A DNA stretch of 36,028 nt, taken from contig NZ_RDBR01000022.1 of assembly GCF_009663775.1 (NCBI RefSeq), forward strand, positions 1-36,028, in the 5' to 3' direction. The translations under genes were made by a program, and so were the position numbers. Position 1 is the first letter of the stretch; every line of letters begins with the position of its first letter. Shown piece by piece: positions 1-7,141 of the stretch. The notes beneath the pieces are model-generated. The model did no database searches and was not told the origin of the DNA. It saw only the letters and a list, made by a program, of their open reading frames with translations. Source of the stretch: Lactobacillus sp. 0.1XD8-4 (lineage in GTDB: Bacteria; Bacillota; Bacilli; Lactobacillales; Lactobacillaceae).

Positions 1-54
1 TTAGAAGTATTCTTAAGTCATGTCACAGAAGAACAACTTTCACCTTTTTTCTAA
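1..54 (+). CDS. C-terminal end of a gene cut by the window edge
   Basis: Frame 1 of the plus strand is open from the first base and stops with TAA at 52-54, giving a 17-residue tail ending in EEQLSPFF. The mix of polar and hydrophobic residues looks like a real protein C-terminus rather than intergenic noise, and the next gene converges on it from the right. With only 17 residues the family cannot be named, and chance openness of this length is quite possible. No clear terminator hairpin is visible between 55 and 76. Confidence 0.35.
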   Translation, partial: LEVFLSHVTEEQLSPFF

Positions 55-76
55 TTTAAATTGACATTTCAGGATA

Positions 77-1069
77 TTAAAACTTAACTAATTTATCAGA
101 TGTTCCCGTTGTAATTAAGTCTAGATTAGCAGATAAACTCATTTTAACCATATTTTTTATAGCTTGATCTGTATAAAAGGCAATGTGGGGAGTAATTAAA
201 ACATTCGGGCGCTTGACAAGACTCTTAAATTCTGGATAATCAATCTCATTTTCATTAATTTGCTGGTTAAAGATTTTAGTTTCACCAGTTAATACGTCTA
301 AAGCAGCCCCTCCGACTTTACCAGTATCTAACGCATCAATCAACGCATCTTCATCTACCAATGGTCCACGGGCAGTATTAATGAGCAGGACTCCATCTTT
401 CATCATTGAAAATGTTTTTCGATTAATCATTTTATCGGTTGCAGGAACATGTGGGAGGTATAAAGAAATAATCGTTGATTGTTTATATAATTCCTCCAAT
501 TCAACATATTCAACTATCCCATCTAATTCTGGGTTTTTATGACGGCTGTACGCAATTACTTTTGCCCCAAAGCCTGCAAATATTTTAGCGGCAGTCGATC
601 CAATATTACCAGTTCCAACGATCCCAACAATTTGCTTGTTCATTTCCTTAGCAATATGCGGTGCCCAATTGTAATCTCCTTTACCTAGTTTTAAGTAAAA
701 TTCTTTCGTCCGTCGTAATAGGTTAAGCGCCTGTGTTACTGAAAATTCAGCGATTGCTGCTGGCGAATAGACGGGAACGTTAGTAATTTGAAAACCTAAT
801 TCGGTTGCAAGTTTGTGGTTGATATTATCTACCCCTACGTTTCGCAAGGACATTTTAGTAATTCCATTAGCAGCTAACTGCCGCAAGGCATCATCAGGAT
901 AAGGCTTTTGCTGAAAAACGACTACCCCATTACTTCCCTTTGATAGCTCTGCGCTTTTTTCGTTTAATAATTCAGTAGTTGTCGCCACCGTAACTTCTGG
1001 ATGCTCATCTTGCCATTCCTTAATATAAGGAACCTCATCACTATAAACACCGTATACGTAAATCTTCAT
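77..1069 (-). CDS. D-2-hydroxyacid dehydrogenase (D-lactate dehydrogenase family)
   Basis: A 330-residue NAD-dependent enzyme of the D-lactate / D-2-hydroxyisocaproate dehydrogenase family, which interconverts 2-oxoacids such as pyruvate and D-2-hydroxyacids in the cytoplasm. The Rossmann motif GTGNIG is at residues 152-157. The catalytic triad of the family is visible: Arg234 in NTARG, Glu263 in LTGET and His295 in TPHIAFYT. Length and triad spacing agree with lactobacillar D-LDH (about 330-333 residues). A GGAGG site lies just before the ATG, inside the end of the upstream yazA gene, and only 5 bases separate the two genes, so co-transcription with yabB-yazA is likely. Whether lactate or a branched-chain hydroxyacid is the main substrate cannot be read from the sequence, so no symbol is given. 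Confidence 0.9.
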   Translation of the reverse strand: MKIYVYGVYSDEVPYIKEWQDEHPEVTVATTTELLNEKSAELSKGSNGVVVFQQKPYPDDALRQLAANGITKMSLRNVGVDNINHKLATELGFQITNVPVYSPAAIAEFSVTQALNLLRRTKEFYLKLGKGDYNWAPHIAKEMNKQIVGIVGTGNIGSTAAKIFAGFGAKVIAYSRHKNPELDGIVEYVELEELYKQSTIISLYLPHVPATDKMINRKTFSMMKDGVLLINTARGPLVDEDALIDALDTGKVGGAALDVLTGETKIFNQQINENEIDYPEFKSLVKRPNVLITPHIAFYTDQAIKNMVKMSLSANLDLITTGTSDKLVKF

Positions 1070-1074
1070 AAATT

Positions 1075-1365
1075 TTAATTCCTCCGTAACTTTAAAATGC
1101 TAACACCATGTTCGCGCAAGAATTCTTCTTTCTGTTTTCGAGTTTGATGTTTGAAATAATATTCAGCATGTAATGCATCATGTTTTGACGCAAATTTTTC
1201 TGAATAAATAAGTTTTAAGGGATGACGTTTCTTCACCCGTGTATACTTTGCGCCACGATAACTCTGGTGTGTATGAAAGCGCCGTTCAACATTATCAGTA
1301 AAACCACAATAAAGGCTATCATCAGCACAATATAATATATAAATATAATAATCTTTACTTGCCAT
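1075..1365 (-). CDS. yazA: GIY-YIG domain protein, YazA-like
   Basis: A 96-residue single-domain GIY-YIG protein (UPF0213/YazA type). The two halves of the signature are YIYILYC (residues 7-13) and LYCGFT (18-23), followed by Arg29 and Glu68, which match the catalytic Arg and metal-binding Glu of the superfamily. The frame is open further upstream, but the ATG at 1365 has an AGGAG site 8 bases before it and gives the usual family length. The start overlaps the end of the methyltransferase gene by 11 bases. The yabB-yazA pairing is conserved in Bacillus. The family is presumed to bind or cut nucleic acid; its cellular role is not established. Confidence 0.85.
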   Translation of the reverse strand: MASKDYYIYILYCADDSLYCGFTDNVERRFHTHQSYRGAKYTRVKKRHPLKLIYSEKFASKHDALHAEYYFKHQTRKQKEEFLREHGVSILKLRRN

Positions 1366-2110
1366 ATAAAAGCTCCTGAACAGCTGGTAAATATTTGCCA
1401 TCTTCTCCATGAACAATTAGTGGCGGAACGACCTTTATTCCTCCTGGCTTGCCATCTTTAATTACCTCAAGTAATAAAATGTTTGCATCGCGATCTGGTT
1501 TAGGGTAAATAAATCGCAATCGCTTGGGAGCCAGTCTATATTTTTGACATATAGTAAGAATCTCTGCCAAGCGATCAGGACGATGAACAAGGTATCCATG
1601 TCCATTCATTTTTAGCAGGCCACTCATTTGCTTAACAACTGTTGCTAAATCAGTTGCTATTTCATGACGAGCAATTGCCAAGGCCTTATTGGGATTCTTT
1701 TGACTTTGTGGTGTAACGGGAAAGTAAGGCGGGTTGCATAAAACGATATCAACCGAATCTTTGGGGATATAGTCATTTATGTTAGCAATATCAGTATTAA
1801 TAACTGTATAACGATCTTGAAAACCATTTAGTAAAATCGTCCGCTCGGCCATATCAGCAATCTGTGGCTGTAATTCTACTTCCTTAAAATTTCCACCAAG
1901 TTTATTGTGCAAAAAAATGCCAATTGCACCATTTCCGGCACAAAGATCAACTACTTTTAATTTATGACGATGATTAGGCCGGACAAAATCGGCCAATAAC
2001 ACTGCATCCAACGAAAAAGCAAAACACTGTGGATTTTGAATTATCTGAACATCTTGGCTATATAACTGGTCAATCCGTTCGCCCTTTTTTAAAATCTTTT
2101 TACTTTCCAT
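1355..2110 (-). CDS. yabB: tRNA1(Val) adenine-N6 methyltransferase-like protein (YabB)
   Basis: A 251-residue class I SAM-dependent methyltransferase of the TrmN6/YabB group, expected to methylate A37 of tRNA1(Val). The SAM-binding motif I is DLCAGNGAIG (residues 55-64), and the N6-adenine methyltransferase motif NPPY is at 126-129. The N-terminal segment with the QNPQCFAFSLDAVLLADF stretch is typical of the TrmN6 group. It is the first gene of a probable three-gene unit with the GIY-YIG gene and the hydroxyacid dehydrogenase, and is divergent from plsC with under 100 bases between starts. Target specificity is inferred from the family. Confidence 0.85.
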   Translation of the reverse strand: MESKKILKKGERIDQLYSQDVQIIQNPQCFAFSLDAVLLADFVRPNHRHKLKVVDLCAGNGAIGIFLHNKLGGNFKEVELQPQIADMAERTILLNGFQDRYTVINTDIANINDYIPKDSVDIVLCNPPYFPVTPQSQKNPNKALAIARHEIATDLATVVKQMSGLLKMNGHGYLVHRPDRLAEILTICQKYRLAPKRLRFIYPKPDRDANILLLEVIKDGKPGGIKVVPPLIVHGEDGKYLPAVQELLYGK

Positions 2111-2134
2111 ATTATCTCCATTAATTTTTTATAC

Positions 2135-2176
2135 TTGCAAGTTTGTTTTTTTTTTCGTCATACTGATGAACGAAAA
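2135..2176 (+). promoter_or_regulatory. Probable plsC promoter with T10 spacer and overlapping hairpin
   Basis: A -35-like TTGCAA (2135-2140) and a -10-like CATACT (2159-2164) are separated by 18 bases. The spacer contains ten consecutive T residues (2146-2155). An imperfect hairpin, TTTTCGTCAT (2152-2161) against ATG-A-ACGAAAA (2166-2176) with a 4-base loop, overlaps the -10 element and the expected start site. The promoter call rests on hexamer similarity only. Confidence 0.45.
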
Positions 2177-2206
2177 TATTATTATCTTATAGATTGGAAG
2201 ATTAAA

Positions 2207-2845
2207 ATGCTCTATACGTTTCTTGTAAAGATCGTTAACCCATTTTTAACGTTAATTAACGGTCGTCCCCAAATATATAATCAAGAAAATATTCCTGAGG
2301 GGAATTATATTATTGTTGCTCCTCACCACACATGGATGGACCCTGTTTTATTAGCACTTGCCGTCTGGCCTAAGAAATTTAGTTTTATGGCTAAAAAAGA
2401 ATTATTCAAAAATCCGCTTGCCAGCAAATTTCTGAGGGCCCTTAATGCTTATCCTGTAGATCGAAAGAATCCGGGTCCTTCCGCGATTAAAAAGCCTGTC
2501 ACAATCTTGCGAAAAACTGACTTGTCAACGATTATTTTTCCTAGCGGCTCTCGTTATTCTTCAAAACTAAAAGGAGGCGCTACTGTTATTGCTAAGATGG
2601 CTAACGTTCCTTTAGTCCCCGCTGTTTATCAAGGGCCATTAAAATTCGGGCAGCTTTTCTCACGTAAACCACGTCATATCGCATTTGGCAAGCCAATTTA
2701 TATTGACCGCAAGCAGCGTCTTACTCCTGAAGTACAGGCAGATTTAGAAAAACAAATGCAAGCAGCGTTTGACGACTTGGATAAGCAAATTAATCCGCAA
2801 TATAAGTACATTATGCCTCCTAAGCCTAAAAATGATGACTTTTAA
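2207..2845 (+). CDS. plsC: 1-acyl-sn-glycerol-3-phosphate acyltransferase
   Basis: A 212-residue PlsC/LPLAT-family acyltransferase that makes phosphatidic acid from lysophosphatidic acid at the cytoplasmic membrane. Motif I (H-X4-D) is HHTWMD at residues 40-45. Motif II is FPSGSR at 111-116, where the family usually has FPEGTR, so the normal acidic residue is Ser here. A hydrophobic N-terminus (residues 1-17) can act as membrane anchor. The frame is open to 2135, but the upstream segment is Lys/Tyr-rich and lies over the promoter. The ATG at 2207 has a GGAAG site and gives the normal start. It converges with yneF across a strong bidirectional terminator. Confidence 0.88.
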   Translation: MLYTFLVKIVNPFLTLINGRPQIYNQENIPEGNYIIVAPHHTWMDPVLLALAVWPKKFSFMAKKELFKNPLASKFLRALNAYPVDRKNPGPSAIKKPVTILRKTDLSTIIFPSGSRYSSKLKGGATVIAKMANVPLVPAVYQGPLKFGQLFSRKPRHIAFGKPIYIDRKQRLTPEVQADLEKQMQAAFDDLDKQINPQYKYIMPPKPKNDDF

Positions 2846-2852
2846 TTAAGCG

Positions 2853-2896
2853 GTAATATAAAAGGATGTGATAAAAATCACATCCTTTTATATTAC
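2853..2896. terminator. Bidirectional terminator between plsC and yneF
   Basis: A perfect 20-bp stem (2853-2872 against 2877-2896) with an AAAA loop. The stem contains AAAAGGATGTGAT and its complement, so each strand ends in a T-rich run. It overlaps the yneF stop codon and serves both converging genes. Confidence 0.9.
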
Positions 2897-3120
2897 TTAC
2901 GATTTGACTTTTTAGCTTGCGCCTTCATCGCTTGCATCATTTGATGTAGTTTACGACTTGATGGTTTTTGTCCCATTTGAAGCATCATCGTCCGCAGCAT
3001 CTCTTCCGAAATCGGTGGATTATTGCGGAGGTAGTTTTCCATGTATTTCCGTGCACCAAAGAAGCCGATTACTAAGCCGACTAATAGTGCAAGAATCATT
3101 AGCATGATCGTCATACCCAC
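2893..3120 (-). CDS. yneF: Small membrane protein, UPF0154 (YneF) family
   Basis: A 75-residue protein with one N-terminal transmembrane helix (about residues 3-23, including the small-residue run [13 protein letters not shown]) and a basic, Met/Lys-rich cytoplasmic tail. The [20 protein letters not shown] segment is characteristic of UPF0154. The start is a GTG at 3120, eight bases after a GGAGG site; an ATG two codons later is too far from that site. It follows ynzC by 73 bases and is probably co-transcribed with it. Function unknown. Confidence 0.85.
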   Translation of the reverse strand: MGMTIMLMILALLVGLVIGFFGARKYMENYLRNNPPISEEMLRTMMLQMGQKPSSRKLHQMMQAMKAQAKKSNRK

Positions 3121-3193
3121 AATTACTTCCTCCTTTGCTCGTTACTTATCCATCTTACACGAAAGAGCATTCTTTGAAAAGACCAAATCTTTT

Positions 3194-3445
3194 TTAATCG
3201 TCACGAAGACCTTTTTTACGCTGAACTTCACGAACCTTTTCTGGTGTAACTTCATTACCATCTTTATCAAAAATCCGCATCATTTCGATATTACTCCGCA
3301 TTGCTTCACGGAAATTCTTCAAATATTTCTTTCGTAAGCGTTCCCGTTCCTTGGTCTCTTCTTCAGTCAAACCTTCTTCTTTATTTTTATGAGCCAGCTC
3401 ATTAATCCGCTTCAAAAGTTCATCTTGTTCTTTTGATTCAGCCAT
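3194..3445 (-). CDS. ynzC: UPF0291 / DUF896 small protein (YnzC)
   Basis: An 83-residue, highly charged, mostly helical protein of the YnzC family. The N-terminal Leu/Glu/Lys-rich hairpin (residues 5-45) and the conserved DKDGNEVTPEKVREVQRKKG stretch near the C-terminus identify it. The ATG at 3445 is 9 bases from an AGGAG site; the ATG three codons upstream would sit on that site. It is divergent from lexA with a LexA box about 60 bases upstream. In Bacillus subtilis ynzC lies in the lexA/yneA SOS cluster, so SOS control is plausible here. Biochemical role unknown. Confidence 0.85.
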   Translation of the reverse strand: MAESKEQDELLKRINELAHKNKEEGLTEEETKERERLRKKYLKNFREAMRSNIEMMRIFDKDGNEVTPEKVREVQRKKGLRDD

Positions 3446-3503
3446 TAATATCATCTCCTTGATAAAATTGATTTTACTTAGTTTATAAAACTAATGCAAA
3501 TCA

Positions 3504-3517
3504 CGAACGTACGTTTG
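3504..3517. promoter_or_regulatory. LexA (SOS) box between ynzC and lexA
   Basis: The 14-mer CGAACGTACGTTTG matches the Gram-positive LexA consensus CGAAC-N4-GTTCG at all but one position. It sits 57 bases before the lexA ATG and 59 bases before the ynzC ATG, so one site could repress both. A TATGAT element at 3533-3538 is the likely lexA -10 region. Confidence 0.88.
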
Positions 3518-3573
3518 AAATATACCTTCATCTATGATAAGCTTAACACAATTAATAATAATGAGGTGTCAAT

Positions 3574-4200
3574 ATGCCAAAGCCAGCAAAAAATAAACAA
3601 ATGGCCGTACTTAATTATATTCATAAGCAAGTTGAAGATCATGGTTATCCGCCAACAGTTCGTGAGATTTGTAGCGCTGTTGGATTATCTTCTACCTCGA
3701 CCGTTCATGGTCATATTACCCGCCTAATCGAACAAGGATTTTTACAAAAAGACCCTTCAAAACCACGTGCCCTTGAGATTACTCCCAAAGGACTGGACAT
3801 TTTAGGCGTAAAACCTATGCAAAAAGAAATTCCAATGCTCGGTGTTGTAACAGCTGGTCAGCCGATCCTAGCTGTAGAAAATGCTACAGAATTTTTCCCG
3901 ATACCTCCTTCGATCCAAGATAATAATGACCTTTTCATGCTTACTATTCGTGGAACAAGTATGGTAAAAGCTGGTATTTTTAATGGTGATCAAGTTATTG
4001 TTCGTAAACAATCCACTGCTAAAAACGGTGATATTGTTATCGCAATGAACGATGATAATGAAGCAACTTGTAAAAGGTTTTTTAAGGAAAAAACACGATT
4101 CCGTTTACAACCAGAAAACGATACCATGGAACCAATTTTCTTAGATAATGTAAAGATTCTGGGAAAAGTTGTCGGTCTATTTCGTGATCATATCTTCTAA
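3574..4200 (+). CDS. lexA: LexA, SOS-response repressor
   Basis: A 208-residue LexA. It represses SOS genes and inactivates itself when RecA filaments stimulate its latent protease. The N-terminal winged helix (1-70) includes [19 protein letters not shown]. The self-cleavage site is Ala94-Gly95 within VVTAGQP. Ser129 (GTSM) and Lys167 (ATCKRFF) are the catalytic dyad. The ATG has a GAGGTG site 5 bases upstream. The LexA box in front of it indicates autoregulation. The gene is monocistronic, ending at a hairpin shared with mvaS. No yneA-like division inhibitor is present beside it, unlike in Bacillus. Confidence 0.97.
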   Translation: MPKPAKNKQMAVLNYIHKQVEDHGYPPTVREICSAVGLSSTSTVHGHITRLIEQGFLQKDPSKPRALEITPKGLDILGVKPMQKEIPMLGVVTAGQPILAVENATEFFPIPPSIQDNNDLFMLTIRGTSMVKAGIFNGDQVIVRKQSTAKNGDIVIAMNDDNEATCKRFFKEKTRFRLQPENDTMEPIFLDNVKILGKVVGLFRDHIF

Positions 4201-4208
4201 ATTAAAAC

Positions 4209-4256
4209 GAAGCTGATTAACGCGTTTAACGCAATTAATTAGCTTCATTTTTTATT
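4209..4256. terminator. Bidirectional terminator between lexA and mvaS
   Basis: Twelve-base stem, GAAGCTGATTAA (4209-4220) against TTAATTAGCTTC (4235-4246), with one G-T wobble, followed on the plus strand by ATTTTTTATTTT. On the minus strand the stem is followed by GTTTTAAT. Confidence 0.8.
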
Positions 4257-5409
4257 TTACCTCATAAATTCGTTGATGGTTTTTTTGTCCCTTTAGGATA
4301 AACGGTGATAAATCATCCGTATCGTCAAATTCAATATCTTCACTATTCATTCCTAGTTGACTACTAAACAACCTTTCGTATTCAGTTACCGAAACCTTTT
4401 GACGTTGTGCTAAATCTGTTTCGATATCGTTCAGATATTTTTGATAACCTTCTTCTAAAATTCCAGTGTAGAATTCTCCTTCTGCCCCAGATCCATAGCT
4501 AAATAACCCAATTCTATCACCAGCAGCAAGAGACCCGTTTTGTAAGAGGGACATTAATGATAAGTATAAGGAACCAGTATAAAGGTTTCCGACCCTTCTT
4601 GAATAGACTTGGCTTGCCGTTAACTGTTGGCGTAAACGTCTTGCCACCCTATCTTTACGATCTCCTAAAATTGATTCCAAGCCCTTTTTACCCATTTTTG
4701 TAAATGGCAAATGAAAAGTAAGCGCAGCAAAATCAGCTAAGCTACGTCCAGTAAGTTGCTGGTAACGAGTGAAGGTTTGCTTAAAAAAGTCAATATATAC
4801 ATTGGTAGAATATTTACCATCGACTAACGCTTCGGTTGCGTATAGAGGCCGCCAAAAGTCCATGATATCTTTACTATAAGCAACTGTCGTATCTTCAAGA
4901 GTTAAAATATGTGGATTTGCTGAAATAAGCATGGCAACCGCGCCGGCTCCCTGTGTAACTTCTCCTGGAGTATTCAAACCATAACGGGCTATATCAGTGG
5001 CGATCACTAATACTGTTTCTTGTGGATTAATTGCTACTAATCCTTTTGCAAACTGTATTCCTGCGGTAGCAGAATAACATGCTTCTTTCAGTTCAATTGT
5101 CCGTGTAAAATCATTTAATCCGAGTAAGTGTTTGATATAAATTGCACTTGCTTTTGAATTATCAATGCCTGATTCAGTCGCCACAATTAGGGTTGAAATA
5201 TTCTTAATTAATGACGGTGTTAAAAGTCTTTTTGCTGCTGCCGTACCTAACGTAACAATATCTTGCGTTGGTGGCACGACCGCTTGCTGATCCTGTCCAA
5301 TTCCAATTGTAAATTTGTTAGGATCAACATTACGTGACTTGGCTAATTCTACAAGATCCAAGTAGTTATTTGTTGTTGCAAAAGCCATCTTATCAATACC
5401 AATTCTCAT
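4252..5409 (-). CDS. mvaS: Hydroxymethylglutaryl-CoA synthase
   Basis: A 385-residue HMG-CoA synthase that condenses acetyl-CoA and acetoacetyl-CoA in the mevalonate route to isoprenoids. The thiolase-fold catalytic residues fall at exactly the positions of the Enterococcus faecalis enzyme: Glu79 (VATES), Cys111 (KEACYSAT) and His233 (TFHLPF). A GTG two codons upstream would collide with the AAGGGTG site, so the ATG at 5409 is chosen. It follows rnhA by 34 bases without a terminator, so both probably share a transcript. It shows that the organism uses mevalonate for isoprenoids; no other pathway gene is in the window. Confidence 0.95.
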   Translation of the reverse strand: MRIGIDKMAFATTNNYLDLVELAKSRNVDPNKFTIGIGQDQQAVVPPTQDIVTLGTAAAKRLLTPSLIKNISTLIVATESGIDNSKASAIYIKHLLGLNDFTRTIELKEACYSATAGIQFAKGLVAINPQETVLVIATDIARYGLNTPGEVTQGAGAVAMLISANPHILTLEDTTVAYSKDIMDFWRPLYATEALVDGKYSTNVYIDFFKQTFTRYQQLTGRSLADFAALTFHLPFTKMGKKGLESILGDRKDRVARRLRQQLTASQVYSRRVGNLYTGSLYLSLMSLLQNGSLAAGDRIGLFSYGSGAEGEFYTGILEEGYQKYLNDIETDLAQRQKVSVTEYERLFSSQLGMNSEDIEFDDTDDLSPFILKGQKNHQRIYEVK

Positions 5410-5443
5410 TTTCACTCACCCTTATTTATAAATATTTAGTACA

Positions 5444-6121
5444 TTACATCTGATCCATTGTATGATTTAATAATTCATCAACACGGTTATTTCCGACATT
5501 AACGGAGTGCCCCTTTGTCCATTCAAAATGCAGGTTCGAGAATTTAGGCAATATTTTCACAAGTGCCTGCCATAATTCTTGATTTGCCACTGTTGTTCCT
5601 CCTGCAGTTTTCCAACCACGGCGTTGCCATCCACTTAACCAGCCTTTCATAAGAGGATCTAACACATAATGAGAATCTAACGTCGCAATAATGGGCATTT
5701 CTTGTAACCCAAGCTCAATTAGCTTATTGAGTGCCTGAAGTAAAGCCGTTACTTCCATTTTATTATTAGTTGCACCATACTCTCCTGCAGTATCGGTGTA
5801 TACCTGTTCCCCATTCTGAATTAAGTAAGCCCAAGCTGCTTTGTCATTACTTTTTACATGCTGACCAAGTTTATTCCCGTGATTACGCGAGCCACCATCT
5901 GTATAGAGCCGAATAGCATTAGGAGGGAAACTATTGCTAGCCTTTCCTTTTGATAACAATTGTGGCGTTTGATTATTAAGCCAATCATTAGCCTCTTTTA
6001 AGGTTTTAAAACTTTTAAAACGCGCATTAGGATATCCGCTAACTTGCTTTTGACATTCCGCCCAGGTTTGATAAATTCCAGGCTGTCGCCCTTTTTTTAC
6101 TACATAATATTTTTTTACCAT
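5444..6121 (-). CDS. rnhA: Ribonuclease HI with N-terminal hybrid-binding domain
   Basis: A 225-residue enzyme that degrades the RNA strand of RNA-DNA hybrids. The N-terminal 48 residues form the hybrid-binding (caulimovirus viroplasmin-like) domain, with KKYYVVKKGRQPGIYQTWAEC. The catalytic RNase H domain covers about 69-222, with Asp75 (YTDGG), Glu123 (NNKMEV), Asp149 (TLDSHYV) and Asp215 (NRVDEL) as the DEDD set, plus His205. All are intact. The ATG is preceded by GAGG at 6 bases. It is the first gene of a unit with mvaS. Confidence 0.93.
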   Translation of the reverse strand: MVKKYYVVKKGRQPGIYQTWAECQKQVSGYPNARFKSFKTLKEANDWLNNQTPQLLSKGKASNSFPPNAIRLYTDGGSRNHGNKLGQHVKSNDKAAWAYLIQNGEQVYTDTAGEYGATNNKMEVTALLQALNKLIELGLQEMPIIATLDSHYVLDPLMKGWLSGWQRRGWKTAGGTTVANQELWQALVKILPKFSNLHFEWTKGHSVNVGNNRVDELLNHTMDQM

Positions 6122-6142
6122 AACTATCCTCTAATCCAATGC

Positions 6143-6172
6143 ATTTTAACATATAGGATATCATATCAACAA
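6143..6172 (-). promoter_or_regulatory. Probable rnhA-mvaS promoter
   Basis: On the minus strand TTGTTG (6172-6167) and TAAAAT (6148-6143) are separated by 18 bases, placing the start site about 25-30 bases before the rnhA ATG. The -10 matches five of six consensus positions. Confidence 0.5.
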
Positions 6173-6238
6173 GAAAGCATTTTCGCAAAATTGAACTCTT
6201 AATGATATATTTCCTTTCCTCCTCACTTTAATAACTGC

Positions 6239-6268
6239 TTTACGTAACATTATTTTTTTGTTACAATA
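6239..6268 (+). promoter_or_regulatory. Probable tRNA-Ser promoter
   Basis: TTTACG (6239-6244), an 18-base spacer and TACAAT (6263-6268) lie just before the tRNA. The -35 match is modest. The spacer is flanked by short inverted GTAAC/GTTAC repeats. Confidence 0.45.
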
Positions 6269-6281
6269 ATTAAGTTGATAT

Positions 6282-6369
6282 GGAGACATACTCAAGTGGC
6301 TGAAGAGGACGGTTTCGAAAACCGTTAGGCGTGTAAAAGCGTGCAGGGGTTCAAATCCCCTTGTCTCCT
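6282..6369 (+). tRNA. tRNA-Ser (anticodon CGA)
   Basis: An 88-base cloverleaf with a long variable arm. Acceptor stem GGAGACA (6282-6288) pairs with TGTCTCC (6362-6368). The anticodon stem is ACGGT/ACCGT, with loop TTCGAAA giving anticodon CGA for UCG codons. The D stem is CTC/GAG. The T arm is AGGGG-TTCAAAT-CCCCT. The variable arm forms GCGTG/CGTGC with G-U pairs, typical of class II tRNAs. CCA is not encoded. The base after the acceptor stem (discriminator) is T, where serine tRNAs usually have G. Confidence 0.93.
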
Positions 6370-6383
6370 TTATTCTTTCTACA

Positions 6384-6419
6384 AAAAAACACCAAGTAAT
6401 TTAATTACTTGGTGTTTTT
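6384..6419. terminator. Bidirectional terminator after tRNA-Ser
   Basis: Eleven-base stem CACCAAGTAAT (6390-6400) against its complement (6404-6414), flanked by A6 and T5 runs, so it can end both the tRNA transcript and the converging minus-strand gene. Confidence 0.9.
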
Positions 6420-7037
6420 CTAATTTTGATCAGCAATATCATATGTAGTCTGACCATCTTTTGCAGTATACAATGCCTTACTAGTATCGCCTGGGTTCAT
6501 TATACTAATTGAATATCCATTCCCTAGTGCCTTTGATACTTGACCAGAATTACTTTTAATTGACTTGGTTAAATTTGGCCACCCCATTTGATCTGCTTGA
6601 CTAGGATCTTGCGCTAAAGCTTTTAATGCTTCAACAGTATTATCATCTGTCGGCGTAATTTGGAAAGTTTTACTATCTTCATTGTAATCAACCGTCCCTA
6701 ATTTAGAATACCCCTTTTGCATCTGTCGTAATACTGCCATCGTTTTATTTTCTTGTTGCGCTTTATTAGCACTGGAATTCCCAATTGCAAACTTATTAGA
6801 AAACGAAGAAAAACTACTTGATTGGGTAACTTTTGATGATGAGGCACTTTGATTAGATGAAGCATTTTTATCATGATGAAAATACGGTAAGTTAATTGCC
6901 CCATATACAATTGCAATAATACTCAGAACAACTATAATTGTTCCGCTTTTCCATTCGCGATATTGTTGCCACGAGTTTACTAAATAAAATCCACCAAGAA
7001 TTAAAAATAGCGCACCCATTATTACTAGGAAAATCAT
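6420..7037 (-). CDS. Hypothetical membrane-anchored protein with Ser-rich linker
   Basis: A 205-residue protein I do not recognise. Two transmembrane helices are visible at about residues 2-20 (FLVIMGALFLILGGFYLV) and 33-50 (GTIIVVLSIIAIVYGAI), separated by a short WQQYREWKSG loop. A Ser/Asn/Gln-rich linker follows (about 57-95). The C-terminal soluble part (about 96-205) has alternating charged and hydrophobic residues and a repeated short pattern of the type K-ALA/KALG. With a short cytoplasmic N-terminus both termini would be on the same side, so the orientation of the soluble domain is uncertain. The ATG has a GGAG site 11 bases upstream. It stands alone between the apt terminator and the tRNA terminator. 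Confidence 0.75.
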   Translation of the reverse strand: MIFLVIMGALFLILGGFYLVNSWQQYREWKSGTIIVVLSIIAIVYGAINLPYFHHDKNASSNQSASSSKVTQSSSFSSFSNKFAIGNSSANKAQQENKTMAVLRQMQKGYSKLGTVDYNEDSKTFQITPTDDNTVEALKALAQDPSQADQMGWPNLTKSIKSNSGQVSKALGNGYSISIMNPGDTSKALYTAKDGQTTYDIADQN

Positions 7038-7110
7038 AAATTAAGTTACTCCTTTTCATTTACATATTGTCATTGTCGCGCATTAGGACATAATATACAA
7101 TAATCATTTA

Positions 7111-7139
7111 AAAAGAAGAGGCCTACCTCAGCCCCTTCT
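7111..7139 (-). terminator. Terminator after apt
   Basis: On the minus strand, AGAAGGGGC (7139-7131) pairs with GCCTCTTCT (7122-7114) with one G-U pair, followed by TTTTT-like sequence. It ends the obg-rnz-SDR-recJ-apt unit. Confidence 0.75.
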
Positions 7140-7141
7140 AA

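Noticed and set aside
3041-3337. 98-codon plus-strand frame across yneF and ynzC
   Set aside because: It is antisense to two recognised small genes, has no ribosome site and is Phe/Ile-rich, as expected from reversed Lys/Glu codons.
6244-6264. GTAAC/GTTAC inverted repeat before the tRNA
   Set aside because: Five-base arms around a T-rich spacer are expected by chance in AT-rich DNA and lie within the tRNA promoter.
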